From Clostridium_AT radicumherbarum (GTDB taxonomy: Bacteria; Bacillota; Clostridia; Clostridiales; Clostridiaceae), in assembly GCF_045310525.1 (NCBI RefSeq), contig NZ_JBJHZY010000003.1, forward strand, positions 124,001 through 188,000: a DNA stretch of 64,000 nucleotides, written 5' to 3'. A model generated the notes under the pieces. It was not told where the DNA came from. It searched no databases and worked only from the letters and a program-made list of their open reading frames with translations. Shown in pieces: positions 55,295 to 63,802 of this stretch. The translations under genes and the position numbers were made by a program. How positions within the stretch are numbered: position 1 is the stretch's first letter; every line of letters starts with the position of its first letter.

Positions 55295-55417
55295 TTATAA
55301 CAACCCATGGCGGTTCGTGCTGGGGAGGGTCAAGCTCTGGGGCGGCCCAGCACACATTTCAAAAACAAGCCAAGTCTGGCTAAGTTTTTGAAACGTCTGC
55401 CATGCAAAAAGTTATCT
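55295..55417 (+). repeat. attC36
   Basis: Inner stem CATGGC/GCCATG; GC-rich first arm GTGCTGGGG-type with CCCAGCAC; second arm CAAAAACAAGCCA with TGGCTAAGTTTTTG. The cassette start it belonged to is lost. Confidence 0.8.
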
Positions 55418-55516
55418 GAAAAGCTATGTTTACTATAATATATCAACGTAATGTAGAAAGTTTCTTAGGTCAAATTGGGAAAATATTATGAATTGTCTAT
55501 AAGGGGGAATTAAAAA

Positions 55517-55996
55517 ATGTATACTCATGCACCGAAAGATTATATCTGTCCATTTTGTTTAGTTGTTGGGGGCGTTGAAAACCAACATGTGCAGACTAAA
55601 CAATCAGACATTGTGTATAAGGATAATTATATAACAGCGTTCATTAGTGCGGGCCAATATAAGAATAATAAGGGGAATGTAATTATTATTCCTAATAGTC
55701 ATTTTGAGAACATTTATGATTTACCAGATGAAATTTCTGCAAGGATTCATAAATTAGAAAGGAAGGTTGCTATTGCACTTAAAGAGGTTTACAAGTGTGA
55801 TGGAGTATCTTCAAGGCAACATAATGAACCTTGTGGCAATCAAGATGTTTGGCATTATCACTTACATGTGTTTCCAAGATATAAGGATGATAATTTGTAT
55901 ATAACTGACAGAGGGTTATCTAAACCAGAAGAACGTATTGAGTATGCCAATAGGTTGAAAAATTACTTTACAAGCATTAATAACAATATCATGTAA
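55517..55996 (+). CDS. HIT-family protein, cassette 37 gene 1
   Basis: 159 aa nucleotide hydrolase/transferase with the histidine triad HYHLHVF near residue 118 and N-terminal CPFCLVVGG. HIT proteins hydrolyse nucleotide conjugates. ATG after AAGGGGG. Confidence 0.9.
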   Translation: MYTHAPKDYICPFCLVVGGVENQHVQTKQSDIVYKDNYITAFISAGQYKNNKGNVIIIPNSHFENIYDLPDEISARIHKLERKVAIALKEVYKCDGVSSRQHNEPCGNQDVWHYHLHVFPRYKDDNLYITDRGLSKPEERIEYANRLKNYFTSINNNIM

Positions 55997-56109
55997 ATCT
56001 AAATGGACAATTACACAATCTTACCATCATATAATATAAAAGTAAAATATCACAGGGGTTTTGTTAATAATTATTTTTAATAAAAAAGCTATTAATGGGG
56101 GAATTAAAA

Positions 56110-57351
56110 ATGAATAATTTAGAAACACAAATTTTAGATAACTCTCCAGAGTCATATTCTGAGCAGAAGAATATGCTTAATAAATCAAAAGAAGAATATG
56201 AAGAAATTAGAAAAGTTCTTATGCAATTTCAGTCGGGTTATACTAATAGAGACATAGAAAAAATAGATGCTTTTGTAGAAGAGCTGTTTGTTAGTGAAAA
56301 AGATACATATATACTCGGCACAGGAACAGGTGAATTATTTTTCGGTAAAGAACAGATAAAAACTTTAATTGAAGATGATTGGAAATATTGGGGCGATGTA
56401 AATATAGATTTGGAAAAAACTCATATTGATGTTGAAAATAATGTTGCCTGGTTTTATACAACTGGTTCTGTTAAATGTACTTTTGAAGATACCTCAGAAA
56501 GAAATAATAGATATGTTGATTTTATTAAAAGTAAAGTAGAAGAGCCTGAACTTACTCCAAAACAGAAAATTACTTTTATTAACTGGGTATTAGCTCTTAC
56601 ATATCATCAACGTCTTGAGAATAAGCGAGAATATCTTTTACCGCTTCGCTTAAGTGGAGTTCTCCTAAAAGAATCTAATTGGAAATTTGCACATCTTAAA
56701 TTTTCTTTACCTAAGGCAGATTTTCCTGATGAGCGTTTTGAGAGTTCTAGTGAATTTCTTGAAAGCTATAATAATCAGAACACAATTGTAGATAAATGTT
56801 GCGATAAGAATTTATCCATAGAATTAATTGCATTACTGAAGGGTTTGGAAACAGAACTAATTCACCAGAAGAACATTTCTATAGAAACGATAAATAAATT
56901 TTTTGTGGCAGAAAGGACTCCTTATATTGTTGCACCAGAGAACAAATTGTACTTAGGAATTGATGAAATAATGGATTTTTTTGTTGTAACCAGTAATTCT
57001 ATTCTTTCTTTAGATTTAGAACATGCGATTTATAAAGAATCTAACGATGTACTATGGATTACTGTTTGTGGTACCATGAAGCAAAGCCTTACAGATGATG
57101 AACTTGCTGCAAAGGTTTTAGATGACCTTGGGAGTCTATTTCATTCCAATATTACATCAAAAGAAAAGTTATTCGTTGCACATAGGAGTATATCATATAT
57201 GCTAAAGGAAAGTGCTGTAGGTGTAAATTATACGTGCCCTATTAGGCTTAACGCTATTATATTAAAGCAAAAACAAGGACTTGCTTTTCATAATATACAT
57301 TTATCATATCCATCATACTGGGTACTTGAAGGAAAAATAGATAGTATATAA
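56110..57351 (+). CDS. Protein with two SnoaL/NTF2-like domains, cassette 37 gene 2
   Basis: 413 aa. Two similar halves each look like a SnoaL-type cone: YTNRDIEKIDAFVEELF with VAWFYTTGSV, and ISIETINKFFVAERTPY with VLWITVCGTM. SnoaL-like domains bind small ligands; no catalytic set is clear. ATG after TGGGGGA. Confidence 0.7.
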   Translation: MNNLETQILDNSPESYSEQKNMLNKSKEEYEEIRKVLMQFQSGYTNRDIEKIDAFVEELFVSEKDTYILGTGTGELFFGKEQIKTLIEDDWKYWGDVNIDLEKTHIDVENNVAWFYTTGSVKCTFEDTSERNNRYVDFIKSKVEEPELTPKQKITFINWVLALTYHQRLENKREYLLPLRLSGVLLKESNWKFAHLKFSLPKADFPDERFESSSEFLESYNNQNTIVDKCCDKNLSIELIALLKGLETELIHQKNISIETINKFFVAERTPYIVAPENKLYLGIDEIMDFFVVTSNSILSLDLEHAIYKESNDVLWITVCGTMKQSLTDDELAAKVLDDLGSLFHSNITSKEKLFVAHRSISYMLKESAVGVNYTCPIRLNAIILKQKQGLAFHNIHLSYPSYWVLEGKIDSI

Positions 57352-57415
57352 TCAATTTAAATCACAATGATTCTACTGAAGTCGTCTTTTAAATCAAGAA
57401 AATCTTTAAAATACA

Positions 57416-57493
57416 ACCAAGGCACATTCCTTCACCGGAGCAAGCGCAGTCGAGAGGTATTCCTCCCGATGTCAGGAATTAGAAACGTTAGAC
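57416..57493 (+). repeat. attC37, right part only
   Basis: Starts inside the arm at CCAAGGCACATTCC and runs to right core GTTAGAC; left core and left inner box are missing. Confidence 0.7.
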
Positions 57494-57520
57494 GAAATGA
57501 ATAAGAGGGGGAGCATATTA

Positions 57521-58039
57521 GTGAAAAAAGGTTTTATTATTTTTTGTTTATTATTTTTGTTACTTACTATGGTTGGCTGTACTTCATCGTTACAAACTGA
57601 AAAACGTGAGAATGATTCTGTTATGAGTGTAAGTTCAGAAGATCAAGATATGAATGCTATCATATATCAAGCAAGGGGAAGTGTAAATGAATTTCTAAAA
57701 GAGTATAGTAATCCAAATTCAACTTGCACGGATTTTGCAGTAAAATATCCGTTTGATACAGATCCAGGTAGTGAAAGTACAAAAGAGCATATATGGCTTG
57801 GTAACATAGAGAAAAACGATGGGAAATACTATGGCGTTGTAGATAACGATCCGTTTTATATAAAAAATATGAAGTTTGGGGATAAAGTGGAGTTTGATAT
57901 CAATAAAATTTCGGATTGGAAATATGTTGATAATGGCTTTTTAGTAGGAGGTAAATCAATTATTTATTTTTATGATCGTATGTCAGATAAGGAGAAGAAG
58001 GAGTTTGAAAAAGAGGCTGGATATAAAATAAAAAAATAG
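57521..58039 (+). CDS. Lipoprotein of unknown function, cassette 38 gene 1
   Basis: 172 aa with a lipoprotein signal ending LTMVGC. The mature domain has many Asp, Lys and aromatic residues. GTG is chosen since AGAGGGGGAG lies upstream; the longer frame begins before the site. Confidence 0.75.
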   Translation: MKKGFIIFCLLFLLLTMVGCTSSLQTEKRENDSVMSVSSEDQDMNAIIYQARGSVNEFLKEYSNPNSTCTDFAVKYPFDTDPGSESTKEHIWLGNIEKNDGKYYGVVDNDPFYIKNMKFGDKVEFDINKISDWKYVDNGFLVGGKSIIYFYDRMSDKEKKEFEKEAGYKIKK

Positions 58040-58153
58040 TATGAAAGGTCATTTTAACTTGCACCTTATATAGAGTAATGATTTACAATTAAAATATACG
58101 TCATAGGGATGTATTTAAAAATTATCTATAATATAATAAGGAGAACATTAACT

Positions 58154-58933
58154 ATGATATACACTGAAGAGCAAATCAATATTTACTTACGTAAAATCGG
58201 GTACAATAAGAAGATTGAATTGAATGGAAAAACACTTCAACAATTACAAATTGCTCATTTAAAAAATATTCCATATGAAAACTTGGATATTTTAAACCAA
58301 GTTCCGCTGTCTCTTAACGCAGAAGACTTATTCAAAAAAATGATATTAAACCATAGGGGTGGGTATTGCTTTGAGCTAAACGGATTATATAGCAATTTGT
58401 TAAAAAGCCTTGGATTTAATGTTACAAATTTGGCAGGGCGTTTTGCGAATGATGAGACTACTATTAAGATGCGAAGCCATCGAATACTTAAAGTTACAAC
58501 GGATGATGGTATCTATATATGTGATGTGGGTGTGAGAAATGAATCCCCTAGAATAGCACTTAAATTGATAGATGGGTTAATACAAAATGATGGTGTAAGT
58601 GAATATAAATTTGAGTATGATCACTTTTATGGACATACTCTTTGGCAGAAGGAGCAAAGTAAAAGTTGGAAAAGAATTTATGGCTTTACAGAAGAACCTC
58701 AACTGGACATTGATTATGTTATGCCTTCTTTCTTCTGTGAAAAACATCCACAATCGCTTTTTACTGGTTATAAAAAGATATCAATTTTTACTGATACATC
58801 TAATATTACACTTGTAGGCGATACTTTAAAATTTTATGAAAATGCAAAAGTAATAAAAAAAGTCGAGTTAAAAAATAAAGAAGAAATTGAAGACACACTT
58901 GAAAAGTATTTTAGGATAAAAATAAATAATTAG
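58154..58933 (+). CDS. Arylamine N-acetyltransferase, cassette 38 gene 2
   Basis: 259 aa with the catalytic triad of the NAT family: Cys in HRGGYCFELNGLY, His in SHRILKV and Asp in YICDVGV. Acetylates arylamines or hydrazines with acetyl-CoA. ATG after AAGGAG. Confidence 0.9.
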   Translation: MIYTEEQINIYLRKIGYNKKIELNGKTLQQLQIAHLKNIPYENLDILNQVPLSLNAEDLFKKMILNHRGGYCFELNGLYSNLLKSLGFNVTNLAGRFANDETTIKMRSHRILKVTTDDGIYICDVGVRNESPRIALKLIDGLIQNDGVSEYKFEYDHFYGHTLWQKEQSKSWKRIYGFTEEPQLDIDYVMPSFFCEKHPQSLFTGYKKISIFTDTSNITLVGDTLKFYENAKVIKKVELKNKEEIEDTLEKYFRIKINN

Positions 58934-59053
58934 TAAAATTATAGGACTAATAGCAGTTATAATTGTGTCTCATTTTTCTTTTATTACCAAAGGCATAATA
59001 TGAGATTTATGGCGTAAACCTACGCATATAGATAGTAAGAACTCTAAATCATC

Positions 59054-59165
59054 ACATAACAAAATTTTGCCATCTGCCTTGGTAGGTGGATTTTTTTATA
59101 TAGAACAGTGTAATAATATGGGTTATAATCTATATATAGGTTAAAAAATGAGATTCCAAGGCACT
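59054..59165 (+). repeat. attC38 (long class, right part missing)
   Basis: Left core ACATAAC, TTTTGCCATC, terminator-like T-run and TATAAT are present; the sequence breaks at CCAAGGCAC and no right core follows. Confidence 0.75.
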
Positions 59166-59214
59166 GTATCAAACAGTAAACATTGATTGTTATAAACAAT
59201 ATTGGAGGAATATT

Positions 59215-59724
59215 ATGAGATTAATAAGGCCATCAATGGAATATAAACAACAAGTTTTAGAATACAAAAAAGAATTTATTTGCAATGGTGATGATTTGGC
59301 GGGTACATCATATTTGCTTAATTATGATTCTTACGAAGAATGGCTTAAATTTGTAATAAATAACGAAAAAAAGAGTACAAAACATACTGAAGTAACCGCT
59401 AGCGTTTTTCTAGCAATCAGAGAAGAAGATAATAAATTAGTTGGTATGATAAATATCAGGCATGCATTAAATGAGTATTTATATAATTACGGAGGACACA
59501 TTGGATATAGTGTAAGAAAAAATGAACGCAGAAAAGGTTATGCAAAAGAAATGCTGAAAATGACATTAGCTGAATGTAGGAAATTAGGAATGAAAAAAGT
59601 CTTACTTACTTGTGATTCTCATAATATTGCTTCTGCTAAAACCATAAAATCTTGTGATGGAATATTAGAAAATGAAGTTTCAAATGAAGAGGGATTAACT
59701 CAGCGATATTGGATTGAATTATGA
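59215..59724 (+). CDS. GNAT acetyltransferase
   Basis: 169 aa with the acetyl-CoA loop RKNERRKGYAKEMLKMTL and NIASAKTIKSCDGILENE, resembling YhhY/YkkB-type proteins. ATG after GGAGGAA. It follows a broken attC and is not closed by one. Confidence 0.83.
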   Translation: MRLIRPSMEYKQQVLEYKKEFICNGDDLAGTSYLLNYDSYEEWLKFVINNEKKSTKHTEVTASVFLAIREEDNKLVGMINIRHALNEYLYNYGGHIGYSVRKNERRKGYAKEMLKMTLAECRKLGMKKVLLTCDSHNIASAKTIKSCDGILENEVSNEEGLTQRYWIEL

Positions 59725-59816
59725 GCATATAATTTTTAAAGATTTAATCATAAAACAAGTACATCGTCATTTTACTGCCAATATTATTTATATAACGGGA
59801 AGGGGATCATTATCAA

Positions 59817-60293
59817 ATGGATAGTCGTGAAATTAAAATAACCAATAAGAATTTAATTGAACCAAAACACAAATACGAACATGAGCCTTATGAATATAAT
59901 AAGTATGAAGTAACGGAGAGAAGCAATGAAAATCAGTGCTATGTTGCTATATACGAAATTCCACCACAGAAAGCTAACTACCCATATCATTATCATCTTA
60001 AAAATGAAGAGGTTTTTTATATCATTAGTGGAAATGGCATTTTAGAAACGCCTAGTGGAAATAAAATAATTTCACAAGGGGATATCATAGTTTGTCCTCC
60101 GTCGGAAAAAGGAGCCCATAGAATTATTAATTCCTCACAGACTGAAATGCTAGTCTACTTTGATTGTGATACAGTTAATTCTCCTGATGTAGCGTATTAT
60201 CCTAACTCTGATAAAGTGGGCATAATTGTAAATGGTAAATCAAGCACATTTTATAAAAGTCATACTAATGTAGATTATTATGAAGGTGAATAA
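59817..60293 (+). CDS. Cupin-domain protein
   Basis: 158 aa single cupin: motif 1 YPYHYHLKNEEVFYIISGNG and motif 2 GDIIVCPPSEKGAHRI supply His/His/Glu/His metal ligands. Function open (isomerase, dioxygenase or sensor). ATG after GGGAAGGGG. Confidence 0.85.
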   Translation: MDSREIKITNKNLIEPKHKYEHEPYEYNKYEVTERSNENQCYVAIYEIPPQKANYPYHYHLKNEEVFYIISGNGILETPSGNKIISQGDIIVCPPSEKGAHRIINSSQTEMLVYFDCDTVNSPDVAYYPNSDKVGIIVNGKSSTFYKSHTNVDYYEGE

Positions 60294-60364
60294 ACAACGT
60301 TCACATTTGATAAGCGAACATGATTTGTAAAAAGTTCTGTATTTGAGGGAGGGAATGGGTAGTT

Positions 60365-61054
60365 ATGGAGAAGATAAGTGCAGAGTTAAAACAATTATTA
60401 TTAGGACAAGGTGCTGCATTAGTTGGATTTGGGGACATTAGTGAATTGGTCAAAGATATAGATCCTGATATGAAATATGGTGTATCTGTTGTTGTAAGTA
60501 TGACCCCTAGTATAGTTAAAAATATAGAAGATGGACCTACTGAGGAGTATTATTTAGAATACAAAAGATTAAATTCTCTTCTAGATAATTTAGTAATAGA
60601 TGGGGCGGCATTCTTGCAAAATAAAGGATTTAAGGCATTAGCACAAACAACAGCAAGAGTAAAAGAATTTGGTAATTATAGAACGCTTTTACCACATAAA
60701 AGTTTCGCAACGTGTGCAGGTATTGGTTGGATTGGAAAATGTGCTTTACTTGTAACAGAAGAATATGGTTCAGCAGTAAGAATTTCTTCTATACTTACTA
60801 ATGCGCCACTTAAAGTATCTGATCCTATTAATTGTGCAAAATGCAATTCTTGTATGGTATGCGTAAATGCTTGTCCTGCTGGTGCTGCTACGGGTGATGA
60901 ATGGATCGTGACAAAAGACAGAGATGAATTTTTTCATCCTGTATTATGTAGAACACAGGCAAGAATGCGAGCTGCCAAAATAGGTATTGAGTCTACTATA
61001 TGTGGAAAATGTATACAAGTATGCCCTTATACACAACGATATATTAATAAATAA
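60365..61054 (+). CDS. 4Fe-4S double-cluster protein (epoxyqueuosine reductase-like)
   Basis: 229 aa with two C-terminal ferredoxin motifs, CAKCNSCMVCVNACP and CGKCIQVCPY. The N-terminal domain resembles the QueG branch without being full length (QueG is 300-380 aa). Electron-transfer reductase; substrate unknown. ATG after GAGGGAGGG. Confidence 0.78.
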   Translation: MEKISAELKQLLLGQGAALVGFGDISELVKDIDPDMKYGVSVVVSMTPSIVKNIEDGPTEEYYLEYKRLNSLLDNLVIDGAAFLQNKGFKALAQTTARVKEFGNYRTLLPHKSFATCAGIGWIGKCALLVTEEYGSAVRISSILTNAPLKVSDPINCAKCNSCMVCVNACPAGAATGDEWIVTKDRDEFFHPVLCRTQARMRAAKIGIESTICGKCIQVCPYTQRYINK

Positions 61055-61123
61055 TCGTGTCAGCTAACAATTTATAAAATATAGCGAATTAAACATTAAT
61101 AGTATAAAGGACGGTGAATTAAT

Positions 61124-61681
61124 TTGGAACAAATGCTGTTTGAAACAAGGATAAATTTTAGGAATTGGCTAAATGAAAATTGCAACACAAGCAGCGGAAT
61201 CTGGTTGGTGTTCAGTAAGCATGCAAGTATTAAAACTCTTAAGGCTAGTGAAGCTCTGGAAGAAGCGTTGTGTTTTGGGTGGATTGATGGTCAAATGCAA
61301 AGTATTGATGAGACGAAGTATCTAAAATATTTTTCATCAAGAAGAAAAGGAAGCAAGTGGTCAGATAAAAATAAAAATCTTGTAAAAGAACTTGAAGCTA
61401 AAGGGATAATGACTGATTTTGGACGAGCTAAAATTCAAGAAGCAAAGAAAAACGGAATGTGGGATGCAGCTAAACCTGAACCAATAACAGATGAGCAGGT
61501 TCATATGCTATCAGAATTAATAAAAGGTATTGAACCAGCTTATACAAATTTTAATTCTATGTCGCCTTCAGTTAGAAAAAATTATACAGGATTATATTTT
61601 GATGCTAAATCTGATGATGCAAAAAAGAGAAGACTTGAAAAAATTATAGACAGACTCAATTTAAATTTAAGACCAATGTAG
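61124..61681 (+). CDS. YdeI/OmpD-associated family protein
   Basis: 185 aa with WLVFSKHAS, ALEEALCFGWIDGQ and FSSRRKGSKWSDKN segments typical of the YdeI-like family, linked in other bacteria to tolerance of cationic peptides. TTG start after GGACGGTG. Confidence 0.82.
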   Translation: MEQMLFETRINFRNWLNENCNTSSGIWLVFSKHASIKTLKASEALEEALCFGWIDGQMQSIDETKYLKYFSSRRKGSKWSDKNKNLVKELEAKGIMTDFGRAKIQEAKKNGMWDAAKPEPITDEQVHMLSELIKGIEPAYTNFNSMSPSVRKNYTGLYFDAKSDDAKKRRLEKIIDRLNLNLRPM

Positions 61682-61861
61682 AATTGAAAACTGAATAATT
61701 CGGTATAGAAAATATTCTAGAAGAAGTGAATGTAGCTATATACACTAATAATATATAAAGGATATATTATGTTAGCTTTAGTGATTTATATTAGTATATT
61801 TAATAATTTTAGGGAAAGATAACTTTGTGACAATATTTATTAAATATATTAGGAGGAGTTT

Positions 61862-62368
61862 ATGAAGAAATATTTAAGTTGTTTTTTAATTGCATGTACT
61901 GTAATAGTAGTCCAATCTTTTACTGGAAGTAATGTGAGTGCTAAATCTATTATTGATATTACTACTACTTCCATAAGAAATGTAGAGAGAAATCAAGAAT
62001 TTCCTATTCCGAAACTTGTAAGTCTTGAGCAGATTTCGCCAAATCAAATTCAAATTAGTTATGATAGAGATGTAGATTTGAAACTAGGAACAAAGGCAAC
62101 TAATTACTGGATTCAAGATACAATGAACTTTACGCCTAAAGGCATAGCTACTCTTGGTAAAAATGAAAAAGTAAATGCAAATAATTCACTTACTGATAAT
62201 TTAGTTAAAATAAATCCAGTGAATGGTTTAGCAAATACGTTTATATTAACTTTTAATAAAAATATTCCAAGTGGGAAAGAGTATAAGCTAATAATTTGTT
62301 ATGTAACGGTTAAAGGAGCTCCTCCATACAGTGGAGATAATGGATCAGCTACATTCGTTGGTAAATAG
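61862..62368 (+). CDS. Secreted protein of unknown function
   Basis: 168 aa with a Sec signal peptide (LIACTVIVVQSFTGS) and probable cleavage after NVSA. The mature part looks like an Ig-like or invasin-like strand domain (QIQISYDRDV..TFILTFNKNI). ATG after AGGAGGAG. Confidence 0.65.
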   Translation: MKKYLSCFLIACTVIVVQSFTGSNVSAKSIIDITTTSIRNVERNQEFPIPKLVSLEQISPNQIQISYDRDVDLKLGTKATNYWIQDTMNFTPKGIATLGKNEKVNANNSLTDNLVKINPVNGLANTFILTFNKNIPSGKEYKLIICYVTVKGAPPYSGDNGSATFVGK

Positions 62369-62450
62369 AACATACACAATTAAACATATAATGCCGTATT
62401 ATTCAGAAATGGACCTGTTAAGATTTTGCAGACACAAAGTTAAACAAACT

Positions 62451-62693
62451 TTATGAATCTAGTTCTTCGAATTGAGATGGAGAGAGATATCCCAATGAAG
62501 AATGTATTCTTTTAGTATTATAATATAATTCAATATATTTAAAGATTTCTTTTTGAGCTTGTTCAGGCGACTCGTAATTGGCATCCTGAATAAGCTCTCT
62601 TTTTATGGTTTTATAGAAGAAATCCATTACTGCATTATCATATGGATTTATGCATGAATTGAGCGCAGTCCCATGCCCAGGAAAAGCGCTCTT
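62451..62693 (-). pseudogene. IS3-family transposase, C-terminal fragment
   Basis: The minus strand encodes about 80 residues matching the end of the DDE domain of IS3-type OrfB: PYDNAVMDFFYKTIKREL (with the final catalytic Glu) and HSSLGYLSPSQFEE. The rest of the transposase and the terminal repeats are missing. A scar of an old insertion. Confidence 0.85.
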
Positions 62694-62810
62694 GACCTAT
62701 TTTTCATATTTACTTATCCAACGGTATAAAGAATTGTATTTCAAATAATTTGTTCAATTTTTATAGTTGTATCACTTTAATAACACTACGCCTGCTTCTA
62801 TTAAAGCTTA

Positions 62811-63491
62811 TTATTGGTTTTCTCCAATATATTCAAAATGTGGTTGCGTTTTAGTATAATAGCCTTTTCTAACTTCTGCAGTCCAATTCTGCAGCATTTC
62901 TTTCCATTCGATGCTATTAAAAAAGTAGTCAATACCTTTCGAAGAATCCCAAACTAGAGCACGAAATGGTAATATACTTCCTACTTCATAAACATCTTGA
63001 TTGGAAACAGAGCTTTCAGTAATAAATAATTGGGGAAGACCATATTGATATGCCATTGCTGGTTCAATAAATGAGAAATAAGAACCAGTCCAGTACTCTT
63101 GCCCTATATTATTTTTGTATACACTTGCTTCATTTGTATCAATAACTTTTACTTTAAATCTTGCTAAGTTTAATGTTACCAATCCAAAGCTAGAATAAAT
63201 CATTCTTCTAATACTAGTCATAGTCGATTCAGGATATTGTTCAGTATTTGGTAAGGCTCTTGGGAAAAATAATTCTTTTTTTAATTCATCCATTAGTCGA
63301 ATTAAAAATTGAATTTGTAGATTATTTATTGTAGTACTAGCAGGATGACTTAAAAATACAGGAATTTTGTAAAATCTATTTGTTTTAGCAACTAAATCTG
63401 GAGATGGAATAACAGTATCTTCTTTATTAGGATTGGAGTTGGATTTGTTGGTGTTATTTATGTCAATATAAATATCACTAGTTTTCATCAT
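62811..63491 (-). CDS. TIR-like or nucleoside deoxyribosyltransferase-like protein (opposite orientation)
   Basis: 226 aa; ATG after AGGGAAGGTG on the minus strand. The segment IPVFLSHPAS, then Gln-rich helix, LPNTEQYPESTMTSIRR, FGLVTLNLARF and FIEPAMAYQYGLPQLFITES look like the TIR/deoxyribosyltransferase-like fold, the Glu being the possible catalytic residue. Such domains occur in NAD-degrading defence effectors. It is the only array gene on the minus strand. The fold call is tentative. Confidence 0.5.
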   Translation of the reverse strand: MMKTSDIYIDINNTNKSNSNPNKEDTVIPSPDLVAKTNRFYKIPVFLSHPASTTINNLQIQFLIRLMDELKKELFFPRALPNTEQYPESTMTSIRRMIYSSFGLVTLNLARFKVKVIDTNEASVYKNNIGQEYWTGSYFSFIEPAMAYQYGLPQLFITESSVSNQDVYEVGSILPFRALVWDSSKGIDYFFNSIEWKEMLQNWTAEVRKGYYTKTQPHFEYIGENQ

Positions 63492-63654
63492 AAAATCACC
63501 TTCCCTCGAATTATACTATTCATTTACACTATAAAGTGACATAGAGAATTTGAAATTTATTTGAGAGAAAAAAGAAGTTTTTATAATGCAAACTACATTA
63601 AAAAAATCTTGGGGAAAATCCTATGCATATTGATAATAAAGGACCAGGAACATC

Positions 63655-63755
63655 AACTAACAAAATTTTGCCGTCCGCCTTAGGAGGTGGATTTTTTATA
63701 TAGATATATGTAAATTTATGGTTTATAATCTATATATAGGTTAAAAAAGTAGCCA
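63655..63755 (+). repeat. attC39 (long class, right part missing)
   Basis: Left core AACTAAC with the common upstream tail, TTTTGCCGTCCGCC, T-run and TATAAT; it breaks after GGTTAAAA and no right core is seen. Confidence 0.75.
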
Positions 63756-63802
63756 CAGGACAGTAATTTATGACGACCGAATAATTAAAAGGGGGAAAAA
63801 CT

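Noticed and set aside
58599..58817. Overlapping 72-codon frame inside the NAT gene
   Set aside because: Out of frame within a gene with clear catalytic motifs; a shadow.
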